A stretch of 64,000 nucleotides of DNA, taken from positions 45,516,264 through 45,580,263 of the forward strand of contig NC_065923.1 of assembly GCF_024586455.1 (NCBI RefSeq). The letters run 5' to 3'. Position 1 is the stretch's first letter, and each line of letters begins with the position of its first letter. Shown piece after piece: positions 12,580 through 22,870 of the stretch. A model generated the notes under the pieces. The model was not told the origin of the DNA. It made no database searches and saw nothing but the letters and a program-made list of their open reading frames with translations. The translations under genes were made by a program, and so were the position numbers. Origin of the DNA: Bactrocera neohumeralis. Its lineage: Eukaryota; Arthropoda; Insecta; Diptera; Tephritidae.

Positions 12580-13330
12580 TGACTGAATAAACCACGTCCA
12601 GCACGCAGTAGAGAAAATATGACAGCCTTAACTGAGAGTATACATGAAGATATTTTACGAGACCTTAAATTGAAATAAAGCTTGTGCAAGAACGAAAGCC
12701 GTTCGAACTTCCCAAGCAACATCGCTTCGCTCTATGGGCTCTTGAAAAGTTCCAAGAAGATCCGACGTTTACAAGTAAAATTTTGTTCAGCGATGAGGCC
12801 CATTTTTGGCTTAATGGGTAGGAAAACAAGTAAAATTGCCGCATTTTGGACGAAGAGCAACCTGAAGAAATTTAAGAGCTGTCCTTTCATTCGGAAAAAA
12901 CAACGGTTTGTTGTGGTTTATGGGCCGATGGAATTATCGGTTCATATTTCTTCAAAAATGATGCCGGTGAGAACATAACCGTCATTGGCGACCGTTATCG
13001 CGCTTTGATAACCCACTATTTGATAACTGAAATTGAAGCTCATGAGCTCGGCTACATTTGGTTTCCACAAGACGGCGCCACTTCCCACATCTCGCATCAA
13101 TCAATGGATTTATTGAGAGAACATTTCGATGAGCAGTTAATTTCATTTTTTGTGCCGGTCGATTGGCTACCAAGATCGTGTGATGTCACACAATTAGACT
13201 TTTTGCCGTCGGGATATGTAAAGTATAAAGTCTATGCGTACAATTCCGCTTATTCGTTAGTCAGTTACCTGTCGAAATGATAGAAATATTCATCGAAAAT
13301 TGGACTTAATGGATGGAACATATGAGATAA
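12580..13330 (+). pseudogene. rosa-type (DD41D) Tc1/mariner transposase pseudogene
   Basis: Frame-shifted translation follows a rosa-like transposase: a RPARSRENMTALTESIHED linker at 12595-12650, DLKLK.SLCKNE, FSDEAHFWLNG near 12785-12820 (first Asp), then IWFPQDGATSHISHQSMD at 13057-13110 (second Asp) and SCDVTQLDF at 13180-13204 (third Asp). I counted 41 residues between the second and third Asp, the spacing that defines the DD41D rosa lineage first described from Ceratitis. The last segment is open at 13005-13280, but upstream frames are broken and the linker appears shortened. Fragments of the same family lie at 18434-18860 and 58855-59230. Confidence 0.85.
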
Positions 13331-14194
13331 TTAAAAATAATAATATTCGTTCGAATAATAATAAATATTCCCCATTAGATTTTAAGTTTCTGTGCATTTC
13401 TTTACAACAGCTGAGAACATTTAAATGGATCACCTTTTAGTGTAAGTATTAGTCAACCATGGTCGGAAGAAATCAGAGTTAATGTATAGTACGTGGTTAT
13501 AAAAAATCTAAAGATGCATAAAATATAATACATACGCATATAAATCAGCAATATTTATTCCAAAAACTTTTTTCCTGGAGCACCTAAGGTTTAACTCAGT
13601 TTTCTTTATCGTGGACATACTATTTATGTATAATTTTTCAAAACACCAGTTTGCAATAACAATTAAGTAGTTCTAGGATCACAATATAGAAAGACCTCTA
13701 AGAATTATTAATATTAAAATGAAAACGCAGCAATAATAGGAAACATTTTATGAATAGAGCAAATGCTAGCACAACAAAACTAGATAGACTCGGCAAAAGA
13801 GAACGATAGTCAACCAAAATTAATAAAAAACAAGATATGAAAAAGGAATATGTTTATATGCAAAGGTACAGCGCACAAATGTATGTTTTTCAATAGGCGA
13901 ACTAACAAAATAGATAAAACTCCCACAACAAACGAAGAACTGAAGATAAGTAGAAAATATATTAAATGTTCAAAATTTGTAACAACTATTAGCAATATTA
14001 TTCAATGTAACAAATTAAGAGAAAGTATGTAAAAGTAAAGTGTAAAAAATGCAGACGCAAATAGTTAGAAGACAGTACGTTCAAAACTAAATGCTAACAT
14101 TACTATGAAACTAAAATCAACTAATTGTAAAAACAAGAAAAGAGACAACTTTTTGTGTTCTTAGTAAAAGGTACATTTTGGGCGTATTGTGTAC
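13331..14194. other. Intronic sequence, no gene seen
   Basis: AT-rich sequence between the rosa relic and the 14.2 kb Rdl exon. It includes the intron that begins GTACACAATACG at 14194 reading down on the minus strand. Confidence 0.5.
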
Positions 14195-14262
14195 CATTTT
14201 AACTTCTGACAGCGAGCTGATCGATAGCACATACATGGTGACTCCGACTTCAACAGGAGGTC
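14195..14262 (-). CDS. Rdl: Rdl alternative exon 3, version ending LSEVKM
   Basis: Encodes the same segment of the RDL GABA receptor as the exon at 9201-9268 and lies closer to the promoter. Joined to the last G of exon 2 it reads GPPVEVGVTMYVLSISSLSEVKM. The acceptor is TATTGCTGTTTCAG; the donor is ATG|GTACACAATACG. Length is 68 nt, entry phase 1, exit phase 0, identical to the other copy. By hand alignment the two exons share 49 of 68 bases but 21 of 23 residues, so nearly all change is at silent positions. That is the mark of an old duplication held by purifying selection. Exon 2 ends 853 bp upstream. The choice between the versions changes a Val to Leu and a Leu to Lys in the extracellular domain. 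Confidence 0.95.
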
Positions 14263-15115
14263 CTGAAACAGCAATATGTTGCATCAATTTAAAGAAGGCA
14301 AATTAAATTAGAAAAAGTAAAACTCAGAGCGCTACCAAAGGTGAACAAAATAGTTGAAGAAGTTAACAAAATAACATTTTCTTACAATATTACGAATTTT
14401 TACAAAAACAAATCCGCATTAAAGTTAATTTTTTATTTTTATTTTAACATGGTTTATTAAAAAAAAATATTTTTTAAAAATCTTTTAGTCTTATACTTAT
14501 GAGAGCTTTTAGTGTGCACTGATGTAATCATAATTAATTGTATTCCTCGTTTTTTTTTTTAAATTATTGTGTCTGTGTAATAGTGTATGTGTAATAAAAT
14601 TTATTTGCACATGTATTTTAGCTAAAGATTTTCAAAATTTTATTATATGAAAATGCATGAAAAGAGTAAATGAGTAGTAAACTAAAATTAAATTGATTAA
14701 GTATTTGATTTTTGAGAGCAGAAAAGTTACGCATTCCTTAAGAAAATCATTAATTTTACTGCTATAAGATATGATATATTTAGGCAGAGATTATGTATTG
14801 TATGAGTACTTAGAAAGTGAGTGTATTTAAAACACTGCGTTTGTTTATGTGTGTGTAGATATAGTATGACCGTAAAACAAACGGTTATGGCAATTCTTAT
14901 ATTTCTTTTGTAGTATAGCGAAAGGCGGCAAATATATTGGTGCATCACCGCACCTTTGGATCTGGTATCTAAAGTTCAGCATATGGCTAACCTTAATTGT
15001 ATTTATCCTTTCATATAAGACACTAACGACGCACTTTATCATATACTATATTGTTGTTTAAAATTTTGATTCTTTTAGCTTTGTCTTTTATAAAATTTGA
15101 AATCGTGGAACTCAC
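14263..15115 (-). other. Rdl: Rdl intron between exon 2 and the proximal exon 3 (853 bp)
   Basis: Begins GTGAGTTCCACG at 15115 and ends TTTCAG at 14263, reading on the minus strand. It holds no recognised element; short open frames near 14727-15042 are unsupported. Confidence 0.85.
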
Positions 15116-15213
15116 CTCCATAGTTAGGTCTTACTCTTTTGTCGTAACTAACACTAAATGAATCGAGAATAGCGGATATATTAACATCACCCAACATGCT
15201 GCCGCCACCAGTC
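15116..15213 (-). CDS. Rdl: Rdl exon 2 (start of the mature GABA receptor subunit)
   Basis: 98 nt flanked by an acceptor (TTTTGTTTCTTCTTACAG) and a consensus donor (G|GTGAGT). The first base completes an Ala codon begun in exon 1; the rest reads TGGGSMLGDVNISAILDSFS followed by VSYDKRVRPNYG, then one G left for exon 3. This is essentially identical to the N-terminal extracellular segment of Drosophila RDL, the dieldrin- and fipronil-sensitive GABA-gated chloride channel of the cys-loop family. NIS is a possible N-glycosylation site. RDL subunits form pentamers in the neuronal plasma membrane and mediate fast inhibition. The family identity is established knowledge; splice boundaries are read directly from sequence. 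Confidence 0.97.
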
Positions 15214-15312
15214 CTGTAAGAAGAAACAAAATTTTTTAATAACAATAGGCCAAAATTTCGTCAGCTTCAAAACATAAAAAAACAGTTTTGCTATTTTTGA
15301 TCAGAGAGCGAA
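15214..15312. other. Rdl: 3' end of Rdl intron 1
   Basis: Intron 1 runs from 39410 down to 15214 on the minus strand (24,197 bp). This last part carries the pyrimidine-rich tract before the exon 2 acceptor. Confidence 0.8.
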
Positions 15313-15942
15313 TTAAGGAGTTACATGGGTTTACGCGTTTCCAAAAATGTTTTTTTATCTCTTTAAATTCTACAACACCACTAGAATATTTTCTTAAATT
15401 TTAAAGTTGATCTGAGTAATAGTTTCAGAGATACAGCCTTGAGAATTTATGCCATTGAGGCTACCTAGGCTTAGTGCGCCGTCTGTAAACGCGTTTTTCT
15501 GGAAACTGTGCTTTTGAAGTACGTTGGTAAGATTTCTCGAGAGTTACTTCACCGATCTTAGATAAATTTTACACAGGTCCTTAAAATACAATTCTTAAAG
15601 ATTTGGAATATAGATTTTTTCGATTACAACTATTTGAAAAAAAATATTGCGATTTTTTCATTTTTTTTTTATAAAAATGTCTGCCAAAAATCCAATTTTC
15701 AGTTTTTTTCCCTCCTCCAAGTTCTATGGTAATGAGTTACCTAAAATATGAGTTATCCTGCCAACATGGGCGCATCTTTCTTTCGATTAATAAAATATTA
15801 ATTTCCAAAATTTCAGAATTTCATTGTTAATAGTGTTTGTTTTAAACAATAGAAAATTCCAATTAAATATTTAATTTTTAATGAGAGAACAAATTGTTGA
15901 AAAAAGATTTTACTCGCGGAAACCCATGGGTTACATAGCTAA
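15313..15942 (+). mobile_element. TTAA-type non-autonomous element (MITE), diverged copy
   Basis: Starts TTAAGGAGTTACATGGGTTT at 15313 and ends near 15942 with a related inverted sequence (AAACCCATGGGTTACAT at 15920-15936). The internal motif TAAACGCGTTTTTCT begins 173 bp from the left end. The same motif lies 167 bp inside the element at 38520, 139 bp inside the one at 55750 and, in diverged form, 176 bp inside the one at 29571. It encodes nothing. At about 630 bp its size is similar to those at 38520 and 55750. Confidence 0.6.
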
Positions 15943-18433
15943 TCAAATTTGACCAGAGAAAAACGAAAAGTTCACAAATTTTAATACGACTCTCTATTAT
16001 TAGCTTCACGCTTTGACCTCTCAGCCAATCTCCTTACACTTTTTATACTATAAGCCTCGCAGGAATACTAAAGTTGGTGTTTCGACATTTTTTGAAGGGC
16101 CATTCGTTAGACTGTTGGATAGTTTCAAAGTCATATTCTTAAACCCAAAACTTGATAAGTATTACTTTCTATTTTGTGTCAGTTTTATAAAAGATTAAAG
16201 TCTTTTGGCACGAGTTTATCATTGACATACTTCGTACCCTCAACACTAACCACAATCAAGACGATTTTCAGGCATTGCTCTTTTAATTTTCTCGATGTTA
16301 TTCTCATTAACAGAAAGGAAAAATCACAAAATCCAAGTTTCCGATGACTTCACGATCTGCACTGAATAATTGGTGCTCTTATGTTCGCTATAAACTTGGC
16401 TTCCCAAAACACCTTTGTAGTCGTGATTTCAATGGAAATAAAAAAATTTCAAAGAAACTTGTTCACAAATTTTTTCTACAGTTAAAATCGCCCAAAAATT
16501 TTGCTCAAGCGACTTTATATGCTCGGTTGTCACCAACAAACACAGACACAAAATAGTTGGGGATTACAATTACAGGCGCACTTGAACAGATCACGACCTC
16601 CCTTTGCGATTCCATTAATGAATAATTTTTTTTCATTTAATTTAATTTTTTTTTGCAAACGCACACTAATTGGCATATGGAAATAAAATTTCACGCAAAT
16701 ACAAAGGGTTTCATCAATCTAGAAAAACATTTTTTAACGATCAGGTTTGCCCGCGCAGCTCAAATGAGCAGTCCGAGTCAATTTTTTTCGTATGTATGCC
16801 GGTAAATTCACTTGTTAGACTTTCAATTTGAATTTCATTCCTCTAATGTGTACTGAGCACTAAACCACAAAGTGGCATATTTAAAAGTTCTTTACCACAA
16901 AAGTGCTTACGCAAAAGCATCTAACTCATTAGTGCTTATCAGTTCAAACACTCATTTCATTTATTGCATTTTTTCCAATTAAAAAGTTTTGCTTTCAAGC
17001 CTTTCATCGCCATCGCTCAAATATGCACACATACAGACACGCGCTCACCTACACGCTTATGTGTTGGTATCTTCAAACACAAGTAAGTAGAATGTGGATA
17101 GACAAAACTTCAATAGCAAATAAAAAGTTCATTAGCGCATTACTCATACGCAGTGTGGTACGCAAAAAGACTTTGCAGCGCATACTTGAAAGCACAAAAG
17201 TTTTACACTTTAAACGCCAACAAATTGTAACAAGCCAACAACAAAACCAAAAACCAACCAACGCATAGCCTTTAACAAAGTACAAAAAATTCACAATTGG
17301 CAACAAAGTGGCAAGAATGTCGAAAACCAAAAAAGTGACAACAATAACAAAGAACGAAATCCGGCTACAACGATAGAAGACACATGAGAAGCTGCGCACT
17401 GGAATTGTGCAAAACTGAAAGTAAAATGCAAACGCAGATAAAAACTTTTAAATGAAATTTTGTTTGAAAAACAAAAGAAGAATATTTCACAAGGACTTTC
17501 AAAGCAAACGCACACAGCTATGACGTCTGAATAGCAAACATATGTATGTGTGTATGTATATACATAAGTACCACTAAATGCTGGTATGCGCATGCAGTGC
17601 TGTAGACCTGTCCAGGCATACAATGTATGACCGAAGAACGGTGTCACAATTTAGAATCCGAAATTAGAGAGCGGCAGAGAGATTGCGGTGGAGAGGCTCG
17701 CTAAAGTTAGTGGCAACAAAAAGCCTTGATTAAATTGAGGCCAAGCCAGGCGGCCAGCATTATGCGCGCACTGTGTTCGTGCACGAGGTTAAATGCCAAT
17801 GCAAAGGACAAAACAGACGAGAAAGAAAAACCAAAAACAAAGACAAATGCAAAACTAGGCAAAAATAGACCGAATAAAAGCGCCGAAAATTTTTGCAGTA
17901 AAGCAAAAACGACGTAGTTGGCAAGGCGTAAATAAATGCCAAAGAACGAGCGTAAAAAAAGAATACTAAATTAACAGCTGCAACTGAGCAATATTTCTCG
18001 GTGTAGCGCCAGCAAAGAAATTTCGTGTCAGGAACTCCCTAACACCGTCTCTGCGCACCTACCACCGACGCCTTCATTATGCTTGTCGCTTTTTCGTTTG
18101 TTAAATACTTCAAAGGATAACAATGTTAGACATGCACAATCGCCAGAGTGTTGGAAAGTTGGGCGTAAAGGAACCTCTCTGCCAGCCGCCTGTGTTCGGC
18201 TGACGATGTAAGCGAATGGTAAAAGCTTTTCCCAGAAAATTGTAGCTTTTCCACCAGTAGAGCGCATGTATCATACCTATACATACTAAAACAGACATTT
18301 AGAGCAGCAAGCGTAAAATACGAAGAGAAGAGAGCGTGTAATACAACGGAGAGTGCCGATGGTGCATAGCACTCGTATATCTCTTCGTATTAACTTCTTG
18401 CATCGTGGTACATGTATCTCTTCGTTTTTTATT
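15943..18433. other. Intron 1 sequence, no gene seen
   Basis: Mixed AT-rich and moderately GC-richer sequence. Short open frames at 17023-17917 are on opposite strands and overlap; none has family motifs or splice context. The part at 18000-18270 is GC-richer but unrecognised. Confidence 0.5.
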
Positions 18434-18860
18434 AACGCATAAAATTTGCAAAATCTCATCGGTTCTTTATTTGAAACGTTAGATTGGTTCATGACATTTA
18501 CTTTTTGAAGATAATTTCATTTAAATGTTTCGGCCGGAATAGCCCGAATTTCTTCGGAAATGTTGTCCTCCAAAGCTGGAATAGTTGCTGGCTTATTTCT
18601 GTAGACTTTAGACTTGACGTAGCCCCACAAAAAATAATCTAAAGGCGTTAAATCGCATGATCTTGGTGGCCAACTTACGGGTCCATTTCTTGAGATGAAT
18701 TGTTCTCCGAAGTTTTCCCTCAAAATGGCCATAGAATCGCGAGCTGTGTGGCATGTAGCGCCATCTTGTTGAAACCACATGAGTCAACCAAGTTCAGTGT
18801 CATGAACCAATCTAACGTTTCAAATAAAGAACCGATGAGATTTTGCAAATTTTATGCGTT
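18434..18860 (-). pseudogene. rosa-type (DD41D) transposase 3' fragment inside a 63-bp perfect inverted repeat
   Basis: On the minus strand 18517-18780 encodes MWFQQDGATCHTARDSMA, then PPRSCDLTPLDYFLWGYVKS and KPATIPALEDNI, the last third of a rosa-like transposase. The second and third catalytic Asp residues are separated by 41 residues, as in the copy at 12580-13330. The fragment then runs into NEIIFKK-like sequence and a 3' terminal region. That terminal region (18434-18496) is repeated in exact inverted orientation at 18798-18860, 63 of 63 bases. So two 3' ends of the element face outward around one truncated coding piece. The first two thirds of the gene are missing. Confidence 0.85.
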
Positions 18861-19399
18861 TTTTTTTAAAAAAAGTTATCAAGCTCACACCCGATATATC
18901 GTGTCAGTAAGAAAAACAAAGGAGCAACTATGATTCTCACAATTCTCACAAAGCTGCTGACTACAGGTAGATTAAGTATGATGCGAAAACAGTTTGTTCT
19001 CTCACCTTAAGTGTTTGTACACGAATACACGCCCAGTTCACTTGGTTCAACCGAGTTCAATCTTACTTTGAATGAGAACAACTATTTTTTCTTTGTTTAC
19101 TTTTTTCACCTTTAATATCTAATTTTTTAAGTAATACAGTAAGGCATGCGCTAAATAAAATTTATTGCGTCAACTTTGTACATACATATATTGATGTGCA
19201 TTAAATACAATATTAAACGATAGAAATAAAAGAGTGAATTTAGAGGTAGAAAATTGATTTGAAAACTTGGTAAACCTGAATGTGTTTGCCTGAATTATGA
19301 ACGAAATCATTGTTTTGCTGAAGAAATATTGGCTTATCAAGAGCCAAATAGCCGCGTTGGACAGTTAGTGATGCCTGACGATGTGCCGTTTCGTAGTTC
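18861..19399. other. Intron 1 sequence, no gene seen
   Basis: AT-rich, no exon or transposon protein recognised. Confidence 0.45.
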
Positions 19400-19640
19400 A
19401 TGAGTAGAAATATCCTTCAGGATGTCTGCGCTTGACTTGAATTTTAATAGGTCCGAGTTCAACGTTTCACACTTGGCACCCTAACTGTTTGAAGCGTTGC
19501 CTTGCTAGAGCGAGACAAGTTCACAAGAGATGCTCTATTGTTTTTCAAGTACCTTACTCTTGATTTTTCCTGCAGTCATCTCGATCTGTCAGCCACCAAA
19601 CTGCGACCAGTGATTATTCAAATCGTACAGTTCTAACATA
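19400..19640 (-). pseudogene. LINE fragment: C-terminal Cys/His-containing end
   Basis: The minus strand reads ITGRSLVA, then CRKNQE, then KTIEHLL.TCLALARQRFKQLGC near 19610-19460. This is the pattern of the C-terminal tail of several non-LTR (LINE) polyproteins: an ITGH-like block, CR.C..E, TIEHLLC.CPAL.RQR..LG. Stops interrupt it and one Cys is lost. It resembles the fragment at 22340-22870 in type. Confidence 0.6.
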
Positions 19641-20208
19641 CTGCCTTGTTCACGAGTTTTGCTGCTATGCAACCCGATAGATAATTTCATCGAGTTTTTA
19701 CATTCCTTGTAAAAACAATGCACGGCTTTATCAGTTTTGGTCACGTTTTTGAATGACTGCCGTATACCACTCTTGACAATCTCGTGCTTTATACTATTAT
19801 CATCAATGACTGTGTGACCTGGCGCTCCATGTGAACGTGTTTTTCCCTAAAAGTGCTTCTCTGCACTTGAAATGGCTTAAATCGGATGAACACTTGTCCG
19901 CCACCATAAAACTAATATCAGGATTTTAAAGCAGCCGGCTGTTTTTCTTTCGCATATATTGATATTACCATTCCAGTTTAATTCAAAGAGCATAGTTTTC
20001 TATTAATAGTATGAAGTAATACTATATCATCCCACACCTCATATTTAGTCTTATTTGCAACAGAGCGGTCGTGGTGGAGCTAATCGAATTGAGGGGCATA
20101 GACGTCAACTTAAGTTAAATTGAAATGGTTTTCTTTAACAAGAGGTAAACGATTATCGACAGGCCTCTCCCCTCATTTGCAGGCTTACATCTTCAACCTG
20201 TTAATAAG

Positions 20209-20690
20209 GTGAAAAAACTAATACGGCTGTGTAAGCTGACGTTGAGCAATACCAAAAGCTCCGTCAGGATCGGGAAGGACCTCTCCGAACCGTTCGATAC
20301 CAAACGAGGTTTCAGACAAGGCGACTGCCTATCGTGCGACTTCTTCCATCTGCTGCTGGAGAAAATAATTCAAGCTATAAAACTTAATCGAGCAGGTACA
20401 ATCTTTTACAAGAGTGTACAGCTACTGGCGTATGCCCATGATATTGATATCATTGGCCTCAACACCCGCGCCGTTAGTTCTGCTTTCTCCAGACTGGACA
20501 AGGAAGAAAAGCAATTGGGTCCGGCAGTCAACGAGGGTAAGACAGAATATCTCCTGTCATCAAACAAACAGTCGTCGCACTCGCGACTGGGCATCACCAC
20601 CAGGCGAAAAGAAGAAACGATTGGGCGCGATGTTGTTAACTCGGCTATAATCGCGTAAGCGGTGTCTACGCCAGTAAAGAAGAAGAAGAA
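20209..20690 (+). pseudogene. RTE-like LINE: reverse transcriptase core fused by deletion to the 3' end
   Basis: An open frame of 149 codons. It starts KKLIRLCKLTLSNTKSSVRI, then FDTKRGFRQGDCLSCDFFHL (the RQGDPLS motif of LINE polymerases), then VQLLAYAHDIDIIG. In active polymerases this last motif is AYADD; here the first catalytic Asp is His, so the enzyme would be dead. After VNEGKTEYLLSS the reading passes in frame to TRRKEETIGRDVVNSAIIA, the last residues of the protein, so several hundred bases of the thumb and C-terminal region were deleted without loss of frame. The end is the element's 3' tail with an (AAG)n run at 20676-20690. Confidence 0.85.
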
Positions 20691-20900
20691 CTTCATCATC
20701 AGACACTTTGGGGTACCTGGTCATAGCGGAAAGGCTAACAAATACAAAGCCGGCAAGCTAGCGAGAGGAGGAACTTTTGCCGCACTCTCATCAGAATGGC
20801 ACCGAGTTATTGGCATCTTGCGTTCTACCACTGGACTAGTGGTTCTCATGTGCGCTTAACTGGCGCTGGTCAACGACTCGCTCCTGTGCGACCATAAGGT
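20691..20900 (+). pseudogene. LINE RNase H fragment
   Basis: Directly abutting the (AAG)n tail of the RTE copy, the plus strand encodes FGVPGHSGKANKYKAGKLAR followed by GGTFAALSSEWH. This matches the WVPGHSGI.GNE.AD.LAR.G block of the RNase H domain carried by I-type LINEs. The domain is truncated and the key GNE.AD residues are altered (KANKYKAGK). Confidence 0.65.
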
Positions 20901-22339
20901 ATAGATGACACTAATATTAGCCATTTCAACAAATTTGTAGGACGATTTGGGTTTTATGTTCAATTATGTAGGTGGTTTTGATACCACAAAGAACCAATGC
21001 TCTAAGGTGTCCAATTGAGATCACAGTTATGATCGACCTCATAACCTTTTTTCAAAATACCAACTTGCATCATTAAAAAAGATCACGATACCTCACGAAA
21101 AAATCGTATTTTGGAAACATATGGACATGTTTTTGATGGCACCTTATCAATAAAATTTTCATTATCCCTTTCCAAAATATTATGCTTTCACTAACCTAAA
21201 GTCAACATGAAACTATACAGTAATCATTCCTCGGATTCACCCGATTACGTATACATTAATACTCACGCACTTGGACAATAAAATTTTCATAGGTTTGCTA
21301 CAGCTTTTATTATACAATTGAGAACTATTTGGAACAAATTTTCTGTAGTCTTCACCAGACTGCAGCAAAAAGCATTGTAAATTGAATGAAAATTGGGCTG
21401 ACGTTAATGGCTACTACAAGCTGGAAATTTTGAAAGGAAAAAATTGTATTCGTACGAAATTCAGTTATGCACTTCAAGGCTCTCAAATGACCAACACAAC
21501 TCGTGCTACTTGTAAATTCGGACATGTTTTATTAAAAACGGTGCAAGAGTGGCGGGGGCAAATGACAGTTACACGACAGTTGCTCGAAAATTGCTTGGAC
21601 AATTGCGAAAGTGTTGTCCATTGTTGTTACTGTACTTGCATAAAATGTTGTATCTCTGTTTTGTAGCGCAAACTACATTTTGATGACAGTTTCCTTTTTG
21701 TTACTGCCCAGAACACGTTTGGCGTTGACACACAACTGACAAACAGCAGAAAAGTGTCACTTGAGTTACCCGCCAGGCTGCTTGACTATCAGCCTGCCCG
21801 AGCGCCACGTGAAATCCATGGGTGGGCGTCCAATGCACAGCAGGCAAGTGCTTGATTTGTTTTGATTGGTAATGTAGTATGTGAGCATGGAGGCGAAACG
21901 GGAACTGCAAGTGGTAACACTCACATCACTGCCGGCTTATGTTAGCTGTGCTTTGGTGCTGACGCTCAAGAAGCTGACAAGTGGCAACACCATCAACAAT
22001 CAAGATAATGGTGAAGCGTTCTTATAACTTGTGCTTCGCTGACTCCATAGTAGTGTGCGTGTGCGTTATTATTAATGGGCGAAGCAAAGTAAATGTGGTA
22101 CATATATTGCGATATATATATTCTGAACGATTTTAGTTTATTTGACATATAGAGGAAAGCCCAATTAAATATTTAGTTTTTCATATAAAAAATAATTACT
22201 TTAGGCAACATATAAATCTTTTTGGACTACTCAAATATTCCATCGCACCATAAAAAGTTTGGTTTGTAGATGAGGGAGCCGGACTACTGCCACGCACATA
22301 AAACGCCACTAAGCAAGACCTATAAAGCACCATAATAAG
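20901..22339. other. Intron 1 sequence, no gene seen
   Basis: A 94-codon frame at 21382-21666 and a minus-strand frame at 21701-21910 lack recognisable motifs. The 21.7-22.0 kb part is somewhat GC-richer. Confidence 0.45.
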
Positions 22340-22870
22340 GCTAAAAATACAAATACAAAACTTTTATTTGGTACATCGAATCGTATTGAAGAGGGCCTAA
22401 AGGCTGGATGTTCGCATAGATAATGTTCCAGCGTTTCATCATCCTCTGCGCATGCCCTGCATTTCGCTGAATCCATTTTTTCCAATTTTGAATGTGGGAC
22501 CTTAAGGATAGGTGCCATTTTATGACCCCTACAATGTTGCTAAGCTCCCTTTTGCTTAAAAATAGGAGCGTTTTGGTTTTTCTGCCATCAATACTACCCC
22601 AAAGTAACTTACGGCATGAAAGACCAAATTGTATTCGTTTAGGTTGAAGCTGCATCCCGTGTCAGGATTACTACAGAAAAAGCCCGCTCCTCTTCGTGTT
22701 TCCATCTTTGATCAGTGAATATGTTGACCTAGCCGTTGGAACTGTCGATCACAGAACCACTGGCCGAATATTCCCTACTGCTGCCAGCTTAATCCGAGTT
22801 CATTAACTAGGTCGAGGCTCCAGTGGCCAAAAATCATAACCTGGCTGGCCGTAAGCTTTGCCTCAAAACT
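22340..22870 (-). pseudogene. LINE fragment: RNase H start and C-terminal Cys/His end
   Basis: On the minus strand, from about 22870 down: polymerase-end sequence, then IFTD and, in the next frame, METRRGAGFFCSNPDTGCSF (an RNase H first strand with TDGS..GAG). Next comes a KRELSNIVGVIKWH block (ITGH equivalent) at 22560-22520, and AKCRACAEDDETLEHYLCEH with PAFRP at 22475-22390, the CR.C.E..ET.EH.LC.CPA tail. At least two frameshifts separate these parts. The layout (RNase H then Cys/His tail) fits I- or R1-like LINEs; the exact clade is uncertain. Confidence 0.72.

Noticed and set aside
17023..17942. Overlapping frames at 17.0-17.9 kb, including a Lys-rich one
   Set aside because: Composition-driven, overlapping on both strands, and no family motif.
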